A DNA stretch of 64,000 nucleotides from contig NZ_CP114905.1 in the NCBI RefSeq assembly GCF_027497195.1, positions 1,488,001 to 1,552,000 on the forward strand, in the 5' to 3' direction. Position 1 is the first letter of the stretch; each line of letters begins with the position of its first letter. This document shows positions 51,184-59,536 of the stretch, piece after piece. The stretch comes from Streptomyces sp. WMMC500 (GTDB taxonomy: Bacteria > Actinomycetota > Actinomycetes > Streptomycetales > Streptomycetaceae). Position numbers and translations under genes: made by a program. The notes beneath the pieces were generated by a model. That model was not told where the DNA came from and searched no databases. It was given only the letters and a program-made list of their open reading frames with translations.

Positions 51184-52893
51184 TCAGACGGGCTGCCAGA
51201 GCGCGGGGACGTTCGGCGGCTCCCAGCCGGGCAGGGCCGTGTGGGCCTGGCGGCACCGGTAGGTCACGCCGTCGTACGTGACGGTGTCACCGGCCTGGTA
51301 CGACGCGCCGGCCGCCCAGGTGCCGCCGGGGGCGGAGCCGACGGTCAGGGTGTACGTCACGGTGTGGGCGGTGCTGCCGGTGCCGGTGACCGTGATCGGG
51401 TACGTGCCGTCGGCGGTCCCGGCGGCGGCGTCGAGCTTCATGGTCGCCGAGCCGCCGGAGGTCACCGTCGCCGGCGAGAAGGACACCGTGACCCCCTCGG
51501 GTGCGCCGGCGGCGGTGAGCGCGACGCTCTGCGGCTCGCCGCCGGTGGTCGTGGTGCTCACCGTGGCCGTGGTGGAGCCGCCGCCCGCCTCCACGCCGCC
51601 GGAGGCAGGTGTCAGCGCGAGGGAGAAGTCGGGTGTCTGGCTGCCGCCGCAGTCGGCCTCGCCGGCCGCCGCGGGCACGGCGACGGCGCTCCAGGCGGCC
51701 TTGACGGCGTTGCACTCGGCGGCGCCGTAGGTGGTCCTGGCGGCGGTGACGGTCGCCGCGCGGGCGGCCCGGTGGTTCCAGTCGGAGGTCTTCATCAGCA
51801 GCCCGCCCATGAAGACCTTCGCGGCCTTCTGGACGCCGATGCCGGTGACGGAGGCGGGGCCGCCGGAGCAGATGGGGCTGTCCGGCTTGCCGCCGCCGGG
51901 GCTGGAGCCCTCGGCGAGGAGGTAGAACCAGTGGTTCTGCGGGCCGGCCGCGGCGTGCACCTCGGTGCCGGGGCCGAGCTGGGTGTAGCAGTCGGGGTCG
52001 TTGTTGACCAGCGACGGGTGGTACATGTTGCGGATGGGGCGGCTGTCGCCGAAGAAGCCGGCCTTCTCGCCGACGGTGTAGTCGGGCGGGTCGTTCGGGC
52101 TGTTGACGTACGCCTCGGTGACGGCGCCGAAGATGTCGCCGGTGGACTCGTTCATGCCGCCGTTCTCGCTGCCCGAGCCGGCGCCGCCGGGCGTGCGGTG
52201 GAAGATCTCGTGCCCGTACTCGTGCGCGACGACGTCGATGGACGTGAGCTGGTTGGTGCCGGTCTGGTTGCGGCCGTAGGTGGTCTTGGAGCCGTCGTAG
52301 TAGGCGTTGACGACGCTGAGGCCGGCCCGGGCGGGAACGAGGCCGCCGCGGCCGTTCTGGCCGTCGTAGCCGAGCCACTCGTTCAGCATGTCGAACTCCT
52401 GCTGGGCCGCGTACATGATGTCGACGCAGGCCGTCTCCAGGTCGTTGGCGCCGCCGTTGCCCCACGGCGGGCTGGTGTACGGGGCGCCGTTCTGGCCGCC
52501 GCACTGGAAGCCGCTGCGGTTGGGGTCGGTCATGGCGCTTGCGGCGGTGTCGATCTCGACGGTGCCGTTGTGGTAGCCGTGCCCGGAGGCGTCGCGGACC
52601 TGCTCGCGGGTCTCGACGACCGCGCCGGTGCCGGCGTCGACGTAGACCTCGCGCACGCTGGGGGCCCCGGCGGCGGTGCTGCCGGTGACGGTGGACTGCC
52701 AGGTCAGCACGCCCTTGCCGCCCTTGATGAGGACGCCGAGCTCGGGTGCCGTGGCCTTCTCCGGCCGGGCGACGCGCGCGATGGCGGTCCGCTCGGCGGC
52801 GGCGGCGGAGATCCGGGCGCGCGGGGAGAGCGACAGCTCGGGCGCGGGCGCGGCGGACACGTCGAGGACGCGCCCGCGGCTGTCGGCGAGCAC
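51184..52893 (-). CDS. M4 (thermolysin-like) metallopeptidase, N-terminally truncated
   Basis: 569 aa. The zinc motif VVAHEYGHEIFHR and the distal ligand GGMNESTGDIFGAV are intact, and the M4 C-terminal helical domain follows. An Ig-like repeat (residues 410-500) and a chitin-binding-type ChtBD3 module (TWAAGASYQAGDTVTYDGVT to the end) complete it. The 5' side is abnormal: from GTG 52893 only the end of the pro-domain is left. An in-frame TAA (plus-strand 52939-52941) lies 15 codons upstream, and neither signal peptide nor FTP pro-domain is found. A secreted protease without signal is probably dead, though it could be mis-sequenced. Confidence 0.75.
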   Translation of the reverse strand: MLADSRGRVLDVSAAPAPELSLSPRARISAAAAERTAIARVARPEKATAPELGVLIKGGKGVLTWQSTVTGSTAAGAPSVREVYVDAGTGAVVETREQVRDASGHGYHNGTVEIDTAASAMTDPNRSGFQCGGQNGAPYTSPPWGNGGANDLETACVDIMYAAQQEFDMLNEWLGYDGQNGRGGLVPARAGLSVVNAYYDGSKTTYGRNQTGTNQLTSIDVVAHEYGHEIFHRTPGGAGSGSENGGMNESTGDIFGAVTEAYVNSPNDPPDYTVGEKAGFFGDSRPIRNMYHPSLVNNDPDCYTQLGPGTEVHAAAGPQNHWFYLLAEGSSPGGGKPDSPICSGGPASVTGIGVQKAAKVFMGGLLMKTSDWNHRAARAATVTAARTTYGAAECNAVKAAWSAVAVPAAAGEADCGGSQTPDFSLALTPASGGVEAGGGSTTATVSTTTTGGEPQSVALTAAGAPEGVTVSFSPATVTSGGSATMKLDAAAGTADGTYPITVTGTGSTAHTVTYTLTVGSAPGGTWAAGASYQAGDTVTYDGVTYRCRQAHTALPGWEPPNVPALWQPV

Positions 52894-53269
52894 GGTTCTG
52901 CCGTATCGGTGCGACGGTGGCGCAGAGTGCTGATACGATTACACCCGTTCCGTCCAGGAGTCCTTGGAAGGCACGAAGCGGGGATTCATCCTGTGGACAC
53001 GGTTGTTGTTGGCGCTGATCGGACGGACGTCGCCGGGCTCGCACCGGCGTGGGGCCCTGTCAACGGTCCCGCACCGCAGGATCTGCGGTGGATGCGACTT
53101 CGGGCGCGGAAGCCAGCCGCGCAGGAGAGCGCGAATCGGTGTGGACGACTGAGTCAACAGACTCGGGTGGTTACGACCGAAAAGTTGACGTCTGTTGCTC
53201 CCCCCGGGGAAGTTGTGCCGGTTCGGGGATATCCCACCGGCCCTCATATCCGGGTTATACGCTGCTGGA
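52894..53269. other. 376-bp gap between truncated M4 gene and LysR gene
   Basis: No gene I can support. GC is lower than in the flanks. Several short open frames exist on the plus strand without family resemblance. The right end holds the LysR promoter: a palindrome GGGATATCCC (53226-53235) and the -10 described separately. Confidence 0.45.
53226..53260 (+). promoter_or_regulatory. LysR gene promoter with palindrome
   Basis: TTATAC (53255-53260) is a strong -10 and ends 9 nt before ATG 53270, without a Shine-Dalgarno, so the mRNA is probably leaderless. The perfect palindrome GGGATATCCC (53226-53235) covers the -35 area and may be an autoregulatory site. Confidence 0.5.
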
Positions 53270-54229
53270 ATGGAGCTGGAGCTGCGGCACCTGCAGGCTG
53301 TCTGCCGGATCGCAGAGGCCGGCAGCCTCGCGCGCGCCGCCCGCCTCCTCGGCGTCTCCCAGCCGGCGCTGTCGGCTCAGCTCCGCCGCATCGAGCGGGT
53401 GGCCGGCGGCGAGCTGTTCACCCGCACCCCGCGGGGCGTTCTGCCCACGCCGCTGGGCGAGTTCGTCCTGTCCAAGGCGCACCGGGTGCTCGGCGAGATG
53501 GAGGCGCTCGCGGCCGGCGCCCGAGCCGCGGCGGCGGCGGGGCCGCTGCGGCTGGGCAGCATCGTGCTCGTGATGCTCGGCGCGCTGGTGCAGGAGCTGG
53601 AGGAACTGCTGCCGGGCCGGCAGACGACGGTCGACAGCGAGGACTCGGTCACGGCCCTGACGCGGCTCCTGGGCTCCGGCCACTACGACGCGATCCTCTA
53701 CGGCGAGGTCAACGACCACCGCACCCCGCTCCCGGCGGGCGTCACGGCCCGCACGCTGGTCGCCGGCGAGCCGTTCTGGATCGCCCTGTCGGCCCGGCAC
53801 CGGCTCGCGGACCGGGAGCGGCTGGAGCTGGGCGAGCTGGCGGGCGAGCAGTGGATGGCGATGACGAGCCAGGACGACGGCGGCCCCGAGGCCCTGCTGA
53901 CGGCGTGCGCGGGTGCGGGCTTCACGCCGTCGCTGCGCTACCGCATCGGCGACACGGCGCTGAACCGCCGGCTGATCGCGGCGGGCCGCGCGGTGGCGGT
54001 CTTCCAGCCCACGGCCCCCGCGACCGCGGGCGTGGTGCTGCGCCCGCTGGCGGGGGACCCGATCAGGGGCCGCCTGACCCTGGCGTGGCAGCGCCGGGCC
54101 GTACCGGTCGAGCAGGCGGGGGTGCTGTACCGGGCGGCGGCGCGGGCGTACGCGGCGGGACTGGCGAACAACCCGCGGTACGGGGCGTGGTGGGCGGAGC
54201 ACCCGGAGGTGCATCCGGAGCGGACGTGA
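53270..54229 (+). CDS. LysR family transcriptional regulator (second paralogue)
   Basis: A 319-aa LysR regulator with the winged helix (LRHLQAVCRIAEAGSLARAA, LLGVSQPALSAQLRRIERVA) and an effector domain. It shares the MELELRHL start and the C-terminal NPRYGAWWAEHPE-type end with the LysR at 18284, so both belong to one subfamily. The family boundary marks ATG 53270; the frame stays open upstream. It converges with the ABC importer substrate-binding gene and follows a broken protease gene. The target is unknown. Confidence 0.9.
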   Translation: MELELRHLQAVCRIAEAGSLARAARLLGVSQPALSAQLRRIERVAGGELFTRTPRGVLPTPLGEFVLSKAHRVLGEMEALAAGARAAAAAGPLRLGSIVLVMLGALVQELEELLPGRQTTVDSEDSVTALTRLLGSGHYDAILYGEVNDHRTPLPAGVTARTLVAGEPFWIALSARHRLADRERLELGELAGEQWMAMTSQDDGGPEALLTACAGAGFTPSLRYRIGDTALNRRLIAAGRAVAVFQPTAPATAGVVLRPLAGDPIRGRLTLAWQRRAVPVEQAGVLYRAAARAYAAGLANNPRYGAWWAEHPEVHPERT

Positions 54230-54253
54230 GCGCCGGCTCCGGATGCGCGGCGG

Positions 54254-54269
54254 CCGGGCGTCGGCCCGG
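54254..54269. terminator. Possible hairpin between convergent LysR and livK
   Basis: CCGGGC (54254-54259), loop GTCG, GCCCGG (54264-54269), flanked on both sides by the repeat CCGGATGCGC. It lies in the 90-bp gap between two convergent stops. Confidence 0.45.
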
Positions 54270-54319
54270 ATGCGCCGTAGCCGGGTGCGGCCGCCGGGGC
54301 GCGCGCCCCGCGGCCCGGC

Positions 54320-55639
54320 TCAGCCTCCGGCGCCCTCCGCGGCATAGTCGGCCGCCGCCGCGGCCGTGAAGGCCTCCTTCGCCACGACCATCCCGCCCTT
54401 GGCCTCGTCGTCCGGCCGCAGGATGAAGCTCTCCCGGGTCGACGGCTCGGCCGGGTCGGAGAAGTCGTGGGTGATGCCTAAGCCGGTGTCCATCGAGTCG
54501 ATGGACAGCAGCGCCTCCGTGACGCCCTCGCGGGTCAGGTTCTTCGCCTCGCAGGCCCGCTTCAGTGCCTCGCCGAACAGGTCGGCCGCGGCCCAGCCGG
54601 CGATGACGCCGGTGTCGAGCAGCTCGCCCGGGTACTCCTTCTCGTACGCCGCCGACAGCTCCGCGGGCCCCGGCTCCGCCGAGCCGATGGGCAGGGTGGA
54701 GGTGGAGACGTAGAAGTTCTTGAGCAACGCGGGCCCGGCGGCGGTCTCCAGCAACTGCGGGGCGAACGTCGGGTTGGAGCCCACGACCGGCACGTCGAGC
54801 CCGGAGGCCGCCGCCACGCCCGCCAGCGACGCGGACTGCCGTGGCCCGGCGCTCATCAGGATCGCCGAGACCTCCGCCTTCGCGAGTGAGGTGACCTGGG
54901 CCGTCATGTCCTGGTCGGTCGCCTTGATCTTCTTGCCCACGACGGTGAGCCCGGCCGCCCCGGCCGCGTGCTCGGAGCCGGCCAGCGCGTTCTCGCCGTA
55001 GTCGCCCTCGAAGTACACGTGGCCGATCTTGTCGCCCTTATCGACGAACCCCTCCTGGACCAGGAAGTCCACGGCGTTGATCATCTCCACGTCGTACGTG
55101 GCGCCGATCTGCCGGATGTTCTCGCTGCCCAGCAGCGTGGCCGACCACGCCTGCGGGATGACCAGCCCCTTGTCCTGGGTGTCGATGCGGTCCTTCACCG
55201 CGGCGACGTAGGGCGAGCCGATGAACTGCGGGAAGCCCAGTACCTCCGGCTCCAGCTCGGTGTACGCGGAGACGGCCTTCTGCGGGTCGTAGCCGTGGTC
55301 CCGCACGGTCAGCTCCACCTCGCGGCCGCAGACGCCGCCGGCGGCGTTGAGCTCGTCGAAATAGAGCTGCTGCGCCTGCGTCACGCTCTTGCCGAGGGTG
55401 GCGTAGACGCCCGTCATGTCGGTGAGCACGCCGAGCGGGATGGTGGTCGCCGTCACACCGTCGTCGACGCGCAGCTCCGAGCCGCCCCCGCCGCCGCCCT
55501 CATCCTCGTCGTTCGCCTTGCTGCTGCAGCCCGCCGCGATGAGCGCCAGGGTCGCCGCGATCACGGCGACCGCGGCGGCCGCGGCCGAATGCCGTCGGTG
55601 TCTACGTACTGTGCGGTGTGGGTACGGCGTCTTCGGCAT
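54320..55639 (-). CDS. livK: ABC importer substrate-binding lipoprotein (branched-chain amino acid type)
   Basis: A 439-aa lipoprotein. The signal helix AAAAAVAVIAATLALIAAGC ends in the lipobox with Cys38 as lipid anchor, followed by an acidic/Gly linker. The periplasmic-binding-protein type I fold shows IPLGVLTDMTGVYATLGKSV and DELNAAGGVCGREVELTVRD, the standard LivJ/LivK blocks. It captures the substrate outside the cell for the LivHM pore. The substrate need not be leucine; urea, amides or aromatic acids are carried by relatives. It is last in the operon, and its start lies inside the end of livM (38-nt overlap). Confidence 0.9.
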   Translation of the reverse strand: MPKTPYPHRTVRRHRRHSAAAAAVAVIAATLALIAAGCSSKANDEDEGGGGGGSELRVDDGVTATTIPLGVLTDMTGVYATLGKSVTQAQQLYFDELNAAGGVCGREVELTVRDHGYDPQKAVSAYTELEPEVLGFPQFIGSPYVAAVKDRIDTQDKGLVIPQAWSATLLGSENIRQIGATYDVEMINAVDFLVQEGFVDKGDKIGHVYFEGDYGENALAGSEHAAGAAGLTVVGKKIKATDQDMTAQVTSLAKAEVSAILMSAGPRQSASLAGVAAASGLDVPVVGSNPTFAPQLLETAAGPALLKNFYVSTSTLPIGSAEPGPAELSAAYEKEYPGELLDTGVIAGWAAADLFGEALKRACEAKNLTREGVTEALLSIDSMDTGLGITHDFSDPAEPSTRESFILRPDDEAKGGMVVAKEAFTAAAAADYAAEGAGG

Positions 55640-56720
55640 CAGAGGGTTCCTTCTTCTCGGGAGTTCTGCGGCGAGGGGCGAGCCGGACCAGGCCGCCGGG
55701 CAGGAAGAGCACGACCGCGACGACGGCGGCCCCGTACAGGTAGCGGGACGCCTCTCCGGGGGCGACGCCGCCGCCGGTGGCGGAGACCAGCGGCAGCGAC
55801 TCGCTGTAGCGGATGAAGACCTGGGGCAGCAGGGAGACGAAGGCGGCGCCCATGACCGCGCCGGCGACCGAGCCGAGCCCGCCGATCACGATCATCGCCA
55901 GGTACTCCAGGGAGAGCACGAAGCCGAAGTACTCCGGCACCGTGCGCTGGAAGACCAGCGCAAGCAGCACCCCGGCAAGACCGGCGTACATGGACGACAG
56001 CACGAACACCCCGGCGCGCAGCCGCGCCACCGGCACGCCCATGACGCCCGCGGCGATCCGGTGGTCGCGCAGGGCGTTCATCGCCCGCCCGGGCCGGCCG
56101 CGCAGCACACCGCGGGCGAAGAGCGCGCCGGCGACGAGCAGGGCGAGGCCCACGTACCACAGCTTCTCGGCGGACTCGAACGGCACGCCCAGCAGCACGT
56201 CCTCGTTGTCGTCGAAGCGGTAGCCGAACAGCTCCAGCGGCGGCACGGCACGGCCGTTGTAGCCGCCGGTCACGTCGTCGGCGTTGAACAGCAGGTGCTG
56301 CCCGATGAAGATCAGCGCGAGCGTGGCGATGCCGAGGTACGCGCCGCTGAGCCGCCCCGCGATCGGACTCAGCAGCCCGCCGGCGAGCCCCGCGAGCACC
56401 ACCGCGCCGGCCGCCGCGACCGCGGTGGGCAGCCCGAGGCCCGTGAGCCCCTCCTCGCCGCCGCCGGAGAGCGCGCAGTAGCCGTACGCGCCGACGGCGA
56501 GGAAGAAGGCGTGGCCGAGGGAGAGCTGCCCGGTGGCGCCGGTGAGCAGGTTGAGGCCGATGGCGCCGATGGCGGCGGCCATGGCGAACAGCCCGGCCTG
56601 GAGCCAGAACCGGTCGAGGTAGAACGGCAGCGCCAGCGCCACGAGCAGGCCGGCGCCGGCCGCGGCGGTCGGCGCATACCGCGGCAACCCGGTGCGCCGG
56701 GCGGGGAGCGGCTCAGACAC
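55602..56720 (-). CDS. livM: ABC importer permease LivM-like
   Basis: A 372-aa inner-membrane permease of the BPD_transp_2 family, with NLLTGATGQLSLGHAFFLAV and SGAYLGIATLALIFIGQHLL and the conserved cytoplasmic EAA-like loop RPGRAMNALRDHRIAAGVMG. About nine or ten membrane helices are visible. The C-terminal 30 residues are charged (RRRTPEKKEPSDAEDAV). It overlaps livH by 8 nt. Confidence 0.92.
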   Translation of the reverse strand: MSEPLPARRTGLPRYAPTAAAGAGLLVALALPFYLDRFWLQAGLFAMAAAIGAIGLNLLTGATGQLSLGHAFFLAVGAYGYCALSGGGEEGLTGLGLPTAVAAAGAVVLAGLAGGLLSPIAGRLSGAYLGIATLALIFIGQHLLFNADDVTGGYNGRAVPPLELFGYRFDDNEDVLLGVPFESAEKLWYVGLALLVAGALFARGVLRGRPGRAMNALRDHRIAAGVMGVPVARLRAGVFVLSSMYAGLAGVLLALVFQRTVPEYFGFVLSLEYLAMIVIGGLGSVAGAVMGAAFVSLLPQVFIRYSESLPLVSATGGGVAPGEASRYLYGAAVVAVVLFLPGGLVRLAPRRRTPEKKEPSDAEDAVPTPHST

Positions 56721-57603
56721 GGGTCAGCTCCCTCGTCCCGAAGAGCCCGGCGGGCCGCGCCAGCAGGACGAGCAGCATCACCAGGTACGGGGCCACGTCG
56801 CCGATGCCGCGGCCGAGGAACGACAGCTCGGCCTGATAGCCGGTGGCCATCGCCTCGGTGACGCCGACGATCAGCCCGCCGGCCAGCGCGCCCCCGGTGG
56901 AGTCGAGGCCGCCGATGATCGCGGCCGGGAACGCCTTGAACGCGGCGAAGGACGTGCTGCGTTCCAGCCCCGGGGTGGGGAAGACGGTGAGGAAGAGCGC
57001 GGCGACGGCGGCCAGCGCGCCGGCCACCGCCCAGGCGGAGAGCGACACGCGCCCGAGCCGTACGCCCATCAGCGCCGCGGCCTCCCGATTCTCGGCGGCG
57101 GCCCGCATCGCCACGCCCCAGGAGGTGAAGCGGAAGGCGAGCAGGAAGGCCGTGATGAGCAGGGCGGCGGCGGCCAGCGCGGCGATGCGGGTCTGCGGCA
57201 CGGTCACCGAGCCGAAGGTGAGAACCGCGTCGCCCCACGGGTCGCCGAGAGTCAGTACGTCGGTGCCGATGAGCCGGGTGAACTCGGTGAGCAGGACGAT
57301 GTCGACGCCGATGGTGGCGATGGCGAGCACGCTGTGCTCACCGCCGCGGTAGCGGCGGATGACCAGGAACTCCACCAGCGCGCCGACGGTCGCGGCGCTC
57401 GCGACGCCGACGGCGAGAGCGGGCCAGAAGCCGATGTGCTCGCTGAGCCGGGCGGCGACGTAGCCGCCGGCGAGAAGGAGGGAGGCGTGGGCGAAGTTGA
57501 CGACCTCGGTGGCCTTGAAGATGACGACGAAGCCGAGGGCGATGAGGGCGTAGACCGAGCCCGTGGAGAGCCCGCCGATGAGCAGTTCGACGAACGTGCT
57601 CAT
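56713..57603 (-). CDS. livH: ABC importer permease LivH-like
   Basis: A 296-aa permease. It opens with FVELLIGGLSTGSVYALIAL, then GFVVIFKATEVVNFAHASLL, and has the loop VAMRAAAENREAAALMGVRL and IIGGLDSTGGALAGGLIVGV. It pairs with LivM to form the pore. ATG 57603 overlaps the livG stop by 4 nt. Confidence 0.93.
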   Translation of the reverse strand: MSTFVELLIGGLSTGSVYALIALGFVVIFKATEVVNFAHASLLLAGGYVAARLSEHIGFWPALAVGVASAATVGALVEFLVIRRYRGGEHSVLAIATIGVDIVLLTEFTRLIGTDVLTLGDPWGDAVLTFGSVTVPQTRIAALAAAALLITAFLLAFRFTSWGVAMRAAAENREAAALMGVRLGRVSLSAWAVAGALAAVAALFLTVFPTPGLERSTSFAAFKAFPAAIIGGLDSTGGALAGGLIVGVTEAMATGYQAELSFLGRGIGDVAPYLVMLLVLLARPAGLFGTRELTRV

Positions 57604-58544
57604 GGGCGCGCCCCCCCGGCGGTCCCGGGCCGCGCCCGCGTTCCGGAGACGCCGCCGTCCTCCGGGGCCGCCTGGCCGAGGTACGCGCGCACCACGTCGG
57701 GGTCGCGCTGCACCGCCGCGGGCGTGCCGCCCGCGATGCGGCGGCCGAAGTCGAGCACGGTCACCTCGTCGGCGAGCCGCATGACCACCCCCATGTCGTG
57801 TTCCACCAGGACGATCGAGATGCCGAGGCTTTCGCGGATCCCCGCGACCAGCGCGGCGGTGCGCCGCCGTTCCGCCGACGTCATGCCGGCCACCGGCTCG
57901 TCGAGTAACAGCAGCCGCGGCTCGGTGCACAGGGCCCGGCCCAGCTCGACGAGCTTCTGCAGCCCGTACGGCAGCGCCCCGGCCGGGTGGTCGAGGTACG
58001 GCTCCAGGCCGGTGAACGCGGCGATCTCCCGCACCCGTGCGCCGTGCCGCGCCTCCTCGCGCGCGGCGGACGGCAGCCGCAGCCCGGTGGCGAGGAAGCC
58101 GGACTTCGTCAGCCGGTGCCGGCCGAGCATGAGGGTGTCGGAGACGGTGGCGTACGGGGGCAGGGCGAGGTTCTGGAAGGTGCGGGCCACGCCGAAGCCG
58201 GCGATGCGGTGCGGGGGGACGCCGGTCAGCTCGTGGCCGCCGAGGCGGACGCTGCCGGAGGTGGCGCGGTAGACGCCGGAGAGCACGTTGAAGCAGGTGG
58301 ACTTGCCGGCGCCGTTGGGCCCGATGACGGCGTGCACGCTGCCGGCCGGCACGGTGAACGACACGTCGTCCAGCGCGGTGAGCCCGGCGAACCGCACGGT
58401 CAGCCCGGTCACGCGCAACTCGGGGACGCCGGGCGCCGCCGGGACCGTGCCGGCCGCGTCCGCCGCAGGCCCGTCGGACCCGAACGGTGGCTCCGGGTGC
58501 CGGGAGCCCGGCGGTGGCCTGCGGGATCGGGGAGTCCCCCTCAC
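57600..58544 (-). CDS. livG: ABC importer ATP-binding protein LivG-like
   Basis: A 314-aa ATPase. Walker A is GPNGAGKST, the signature is LPYGLQKLVELGRAL (the LivG variant of LSGGQ), Walker B is LLLLDEP, and the H-loop is IVLVEHDMGVVM. The first 40 residues are a Pro/Ala-rich extension not found in most homologues. GTG 58544 overlaps the livF stop as GTGA, with GGGGAGG upstream. The C-terminal tail after residue 285 is Gly/Pro-rich. Confidence 0.93.
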   Translation of the reverse strand: MRGTPRSRRPPPGSRHPEPPFGSDGPAADAAGTVPAAPGVPELRVTGLTVRFAGLTALDDVSFTVPAGSVHAVIGPNGAGKSTCFNVLSGVYRATSGSVRLGGHELTGVPPHRIAGFGVARTFQNLALPPYATVSDTLMLGRHRLTKSGFLATGLRLPSAAREEARHGARVREIAAFTGLEPYLDHPAGALPYGLQKLVELGRALCTEPRLLLLDEPVAGMTSAERRRTAALVAGIRESLGISIVLVEHDMGVVMRLADEVTVLDFGRRIAGGTPAAVQRDPDVVRAYLGQAAPEDGGVSGTRARPGTAGGARP

Positions 58545-59395
58545 TCCGGCCACCTCCCCAGCCGCGGTACGGAAGCACTCACGGACTCCGCGTCCTGCGC
58601 CGCGGTCTCGTCCACCACGCCCAGGTACCGCCGCCGCACCTCGTCCGACACCGCCAGCTCCGCCGCGGGCCCGCTCAGCGCCACCCGGCCGGTCTCCAGC
58701 ACGTACGCCGACGACGCCAGCTTCAGGGCGACCGCCGCGTTCTGCTCGACCAGCAGCACCGAGGTGCCCTGCGCGTTGATCTCCCGGATGGTGTCCGCGA
58801 TCCGGGCCGCGGCCATGGGCGCCAGCCCGAGCGTCGGCTCGTCGAGCAGCAGCAGCCGCGGCTCGGCCATCAGCGCCCGGCCGAGCGCAAGCATCTGCTG
58901 CTCGCCGCCCGACAGCAGCCCCGCGCGCTGCTGCGCCCGCTCGCGCAGCACCGGAAAGAGCCCGTGCACACGGGCGAGTGCCGCGGCCCGGCGGTGCGCC
59001 CGGGCCCGCGCCCCGTCCCGCTCCGCGCCGCGGGTGCGGCCCCGCGCGCCCCCGCGGGCGCCGAGCGCCCCGGCACGCAGGTTGTCCGCCACCGTCATCC
59101 GCGCGAACACCTGCCGTCCCTCGGGCACCTGCACCACCCCGGCCGCGACCACCTCCGCCGCCGCGAGGCCGTCGAGCCGCCGCCGGCCGAACGACACCGA
59201 CCCGCCCCGCACCGCGCCGCCGTGGAAGGCCAGCGTGCGCGAGACGGCCCGCAGCAGCGTGGACTTGCCCGCGCCGTTGCCGCCCAGCACCGCGACCACG
59301 GCGCCCTCCGGCACGTCGACCGAGACGTCGCCCAGTGCCCGCACCGGCCCGTAGCCGGCCGTCACGCCGTCGACCCGAAGGGACGCAGCCGTCAT
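58541..59395 (-). CDS. livF: ABC importer ATP-binding protein LivF-like
   Basis: A 284-aa ATPase and first gene of the importer operon. Walker A is GGNGAGKST, the signature is LLSGGEQQMLALGRAL, Walker B is LLLLDEP, and the H-loop region is VLLVEQNAAVAL. An Arg/Gly/Ala-rich insertion lies before the signature (GARGRTRGAERDGARARAHR), longer than usual. ATG 59395 has GGGAGAGGGG upstream. It faces a PucR-type regulator across a palindrome. Confidence 0.93.
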   Translation of the reverse strand: MTAASLRVDGVTAGYGPVRALGDVSVDVPEGAVVAVLGGNGAGKSTLLRAVSRTLAFHGGAVRGGSVSFGRRRLDGLAAAEVVAAGVVQVPEGRQVFARMTVADNLRAGALGARGGARGRTRGAERDGARARAHRRAAALARVHGLFPVLRERAQQRAGLLSGGEQQMLALGRALMAEPRLLLLDEPTLGLAPMAAARIADTIREINAQGTSVLLVEQNAAVALKLASSAYVLETGRVALSGPAAELAVSDEVRRRYLGVVDETAAQDAESVSASVPRLGRWPE

Positions 59396-59498
59396 CGGCA
59401 CCCCTCTCCCTGGAATAGGCGTTACGACAGCACCGGCGCCCGCCGCCGTCCACGTCGGACGGCAGAATCGCTGCCGATGACCACCGGGTATGCCGCCC

Positions 59499-59518
59499 CG
59501 TTGTGCACCGGCACAACG
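59499..59518. promoter_or_regulatory. Palindromic operator between liv operon and regulator
   Basis: CGTTGTGC (59499-59506), ACCG, GCACAACG (59511-59518): perfect 8-bp arms in the divergent region between livF (start 59395) and the PucR-type gene (start 59537). It likely binds the regulator and controls both directions. Confidence 0.65.
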
Positions 59519-59536
59519 CGCTGCCATCGTGAGCGG

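Noticed and set aside
52964..53152. 62-codon plus-strand ORF starting TTG with a hydrophobic start (KRGFILWTRLLLALIG)
   Set aside because: The Shine-Dalgarno-like AGGAG is suggestive, but after the first 20 codons the peptide is basic noise and the DNA lies in a damaged region; not enough to call a gene.
59477..59536. ATG 59477 as start of the PucR-type regulator
   Set aside because: The added 20 residues are unlike the family and would make the perfect palindrome coding.
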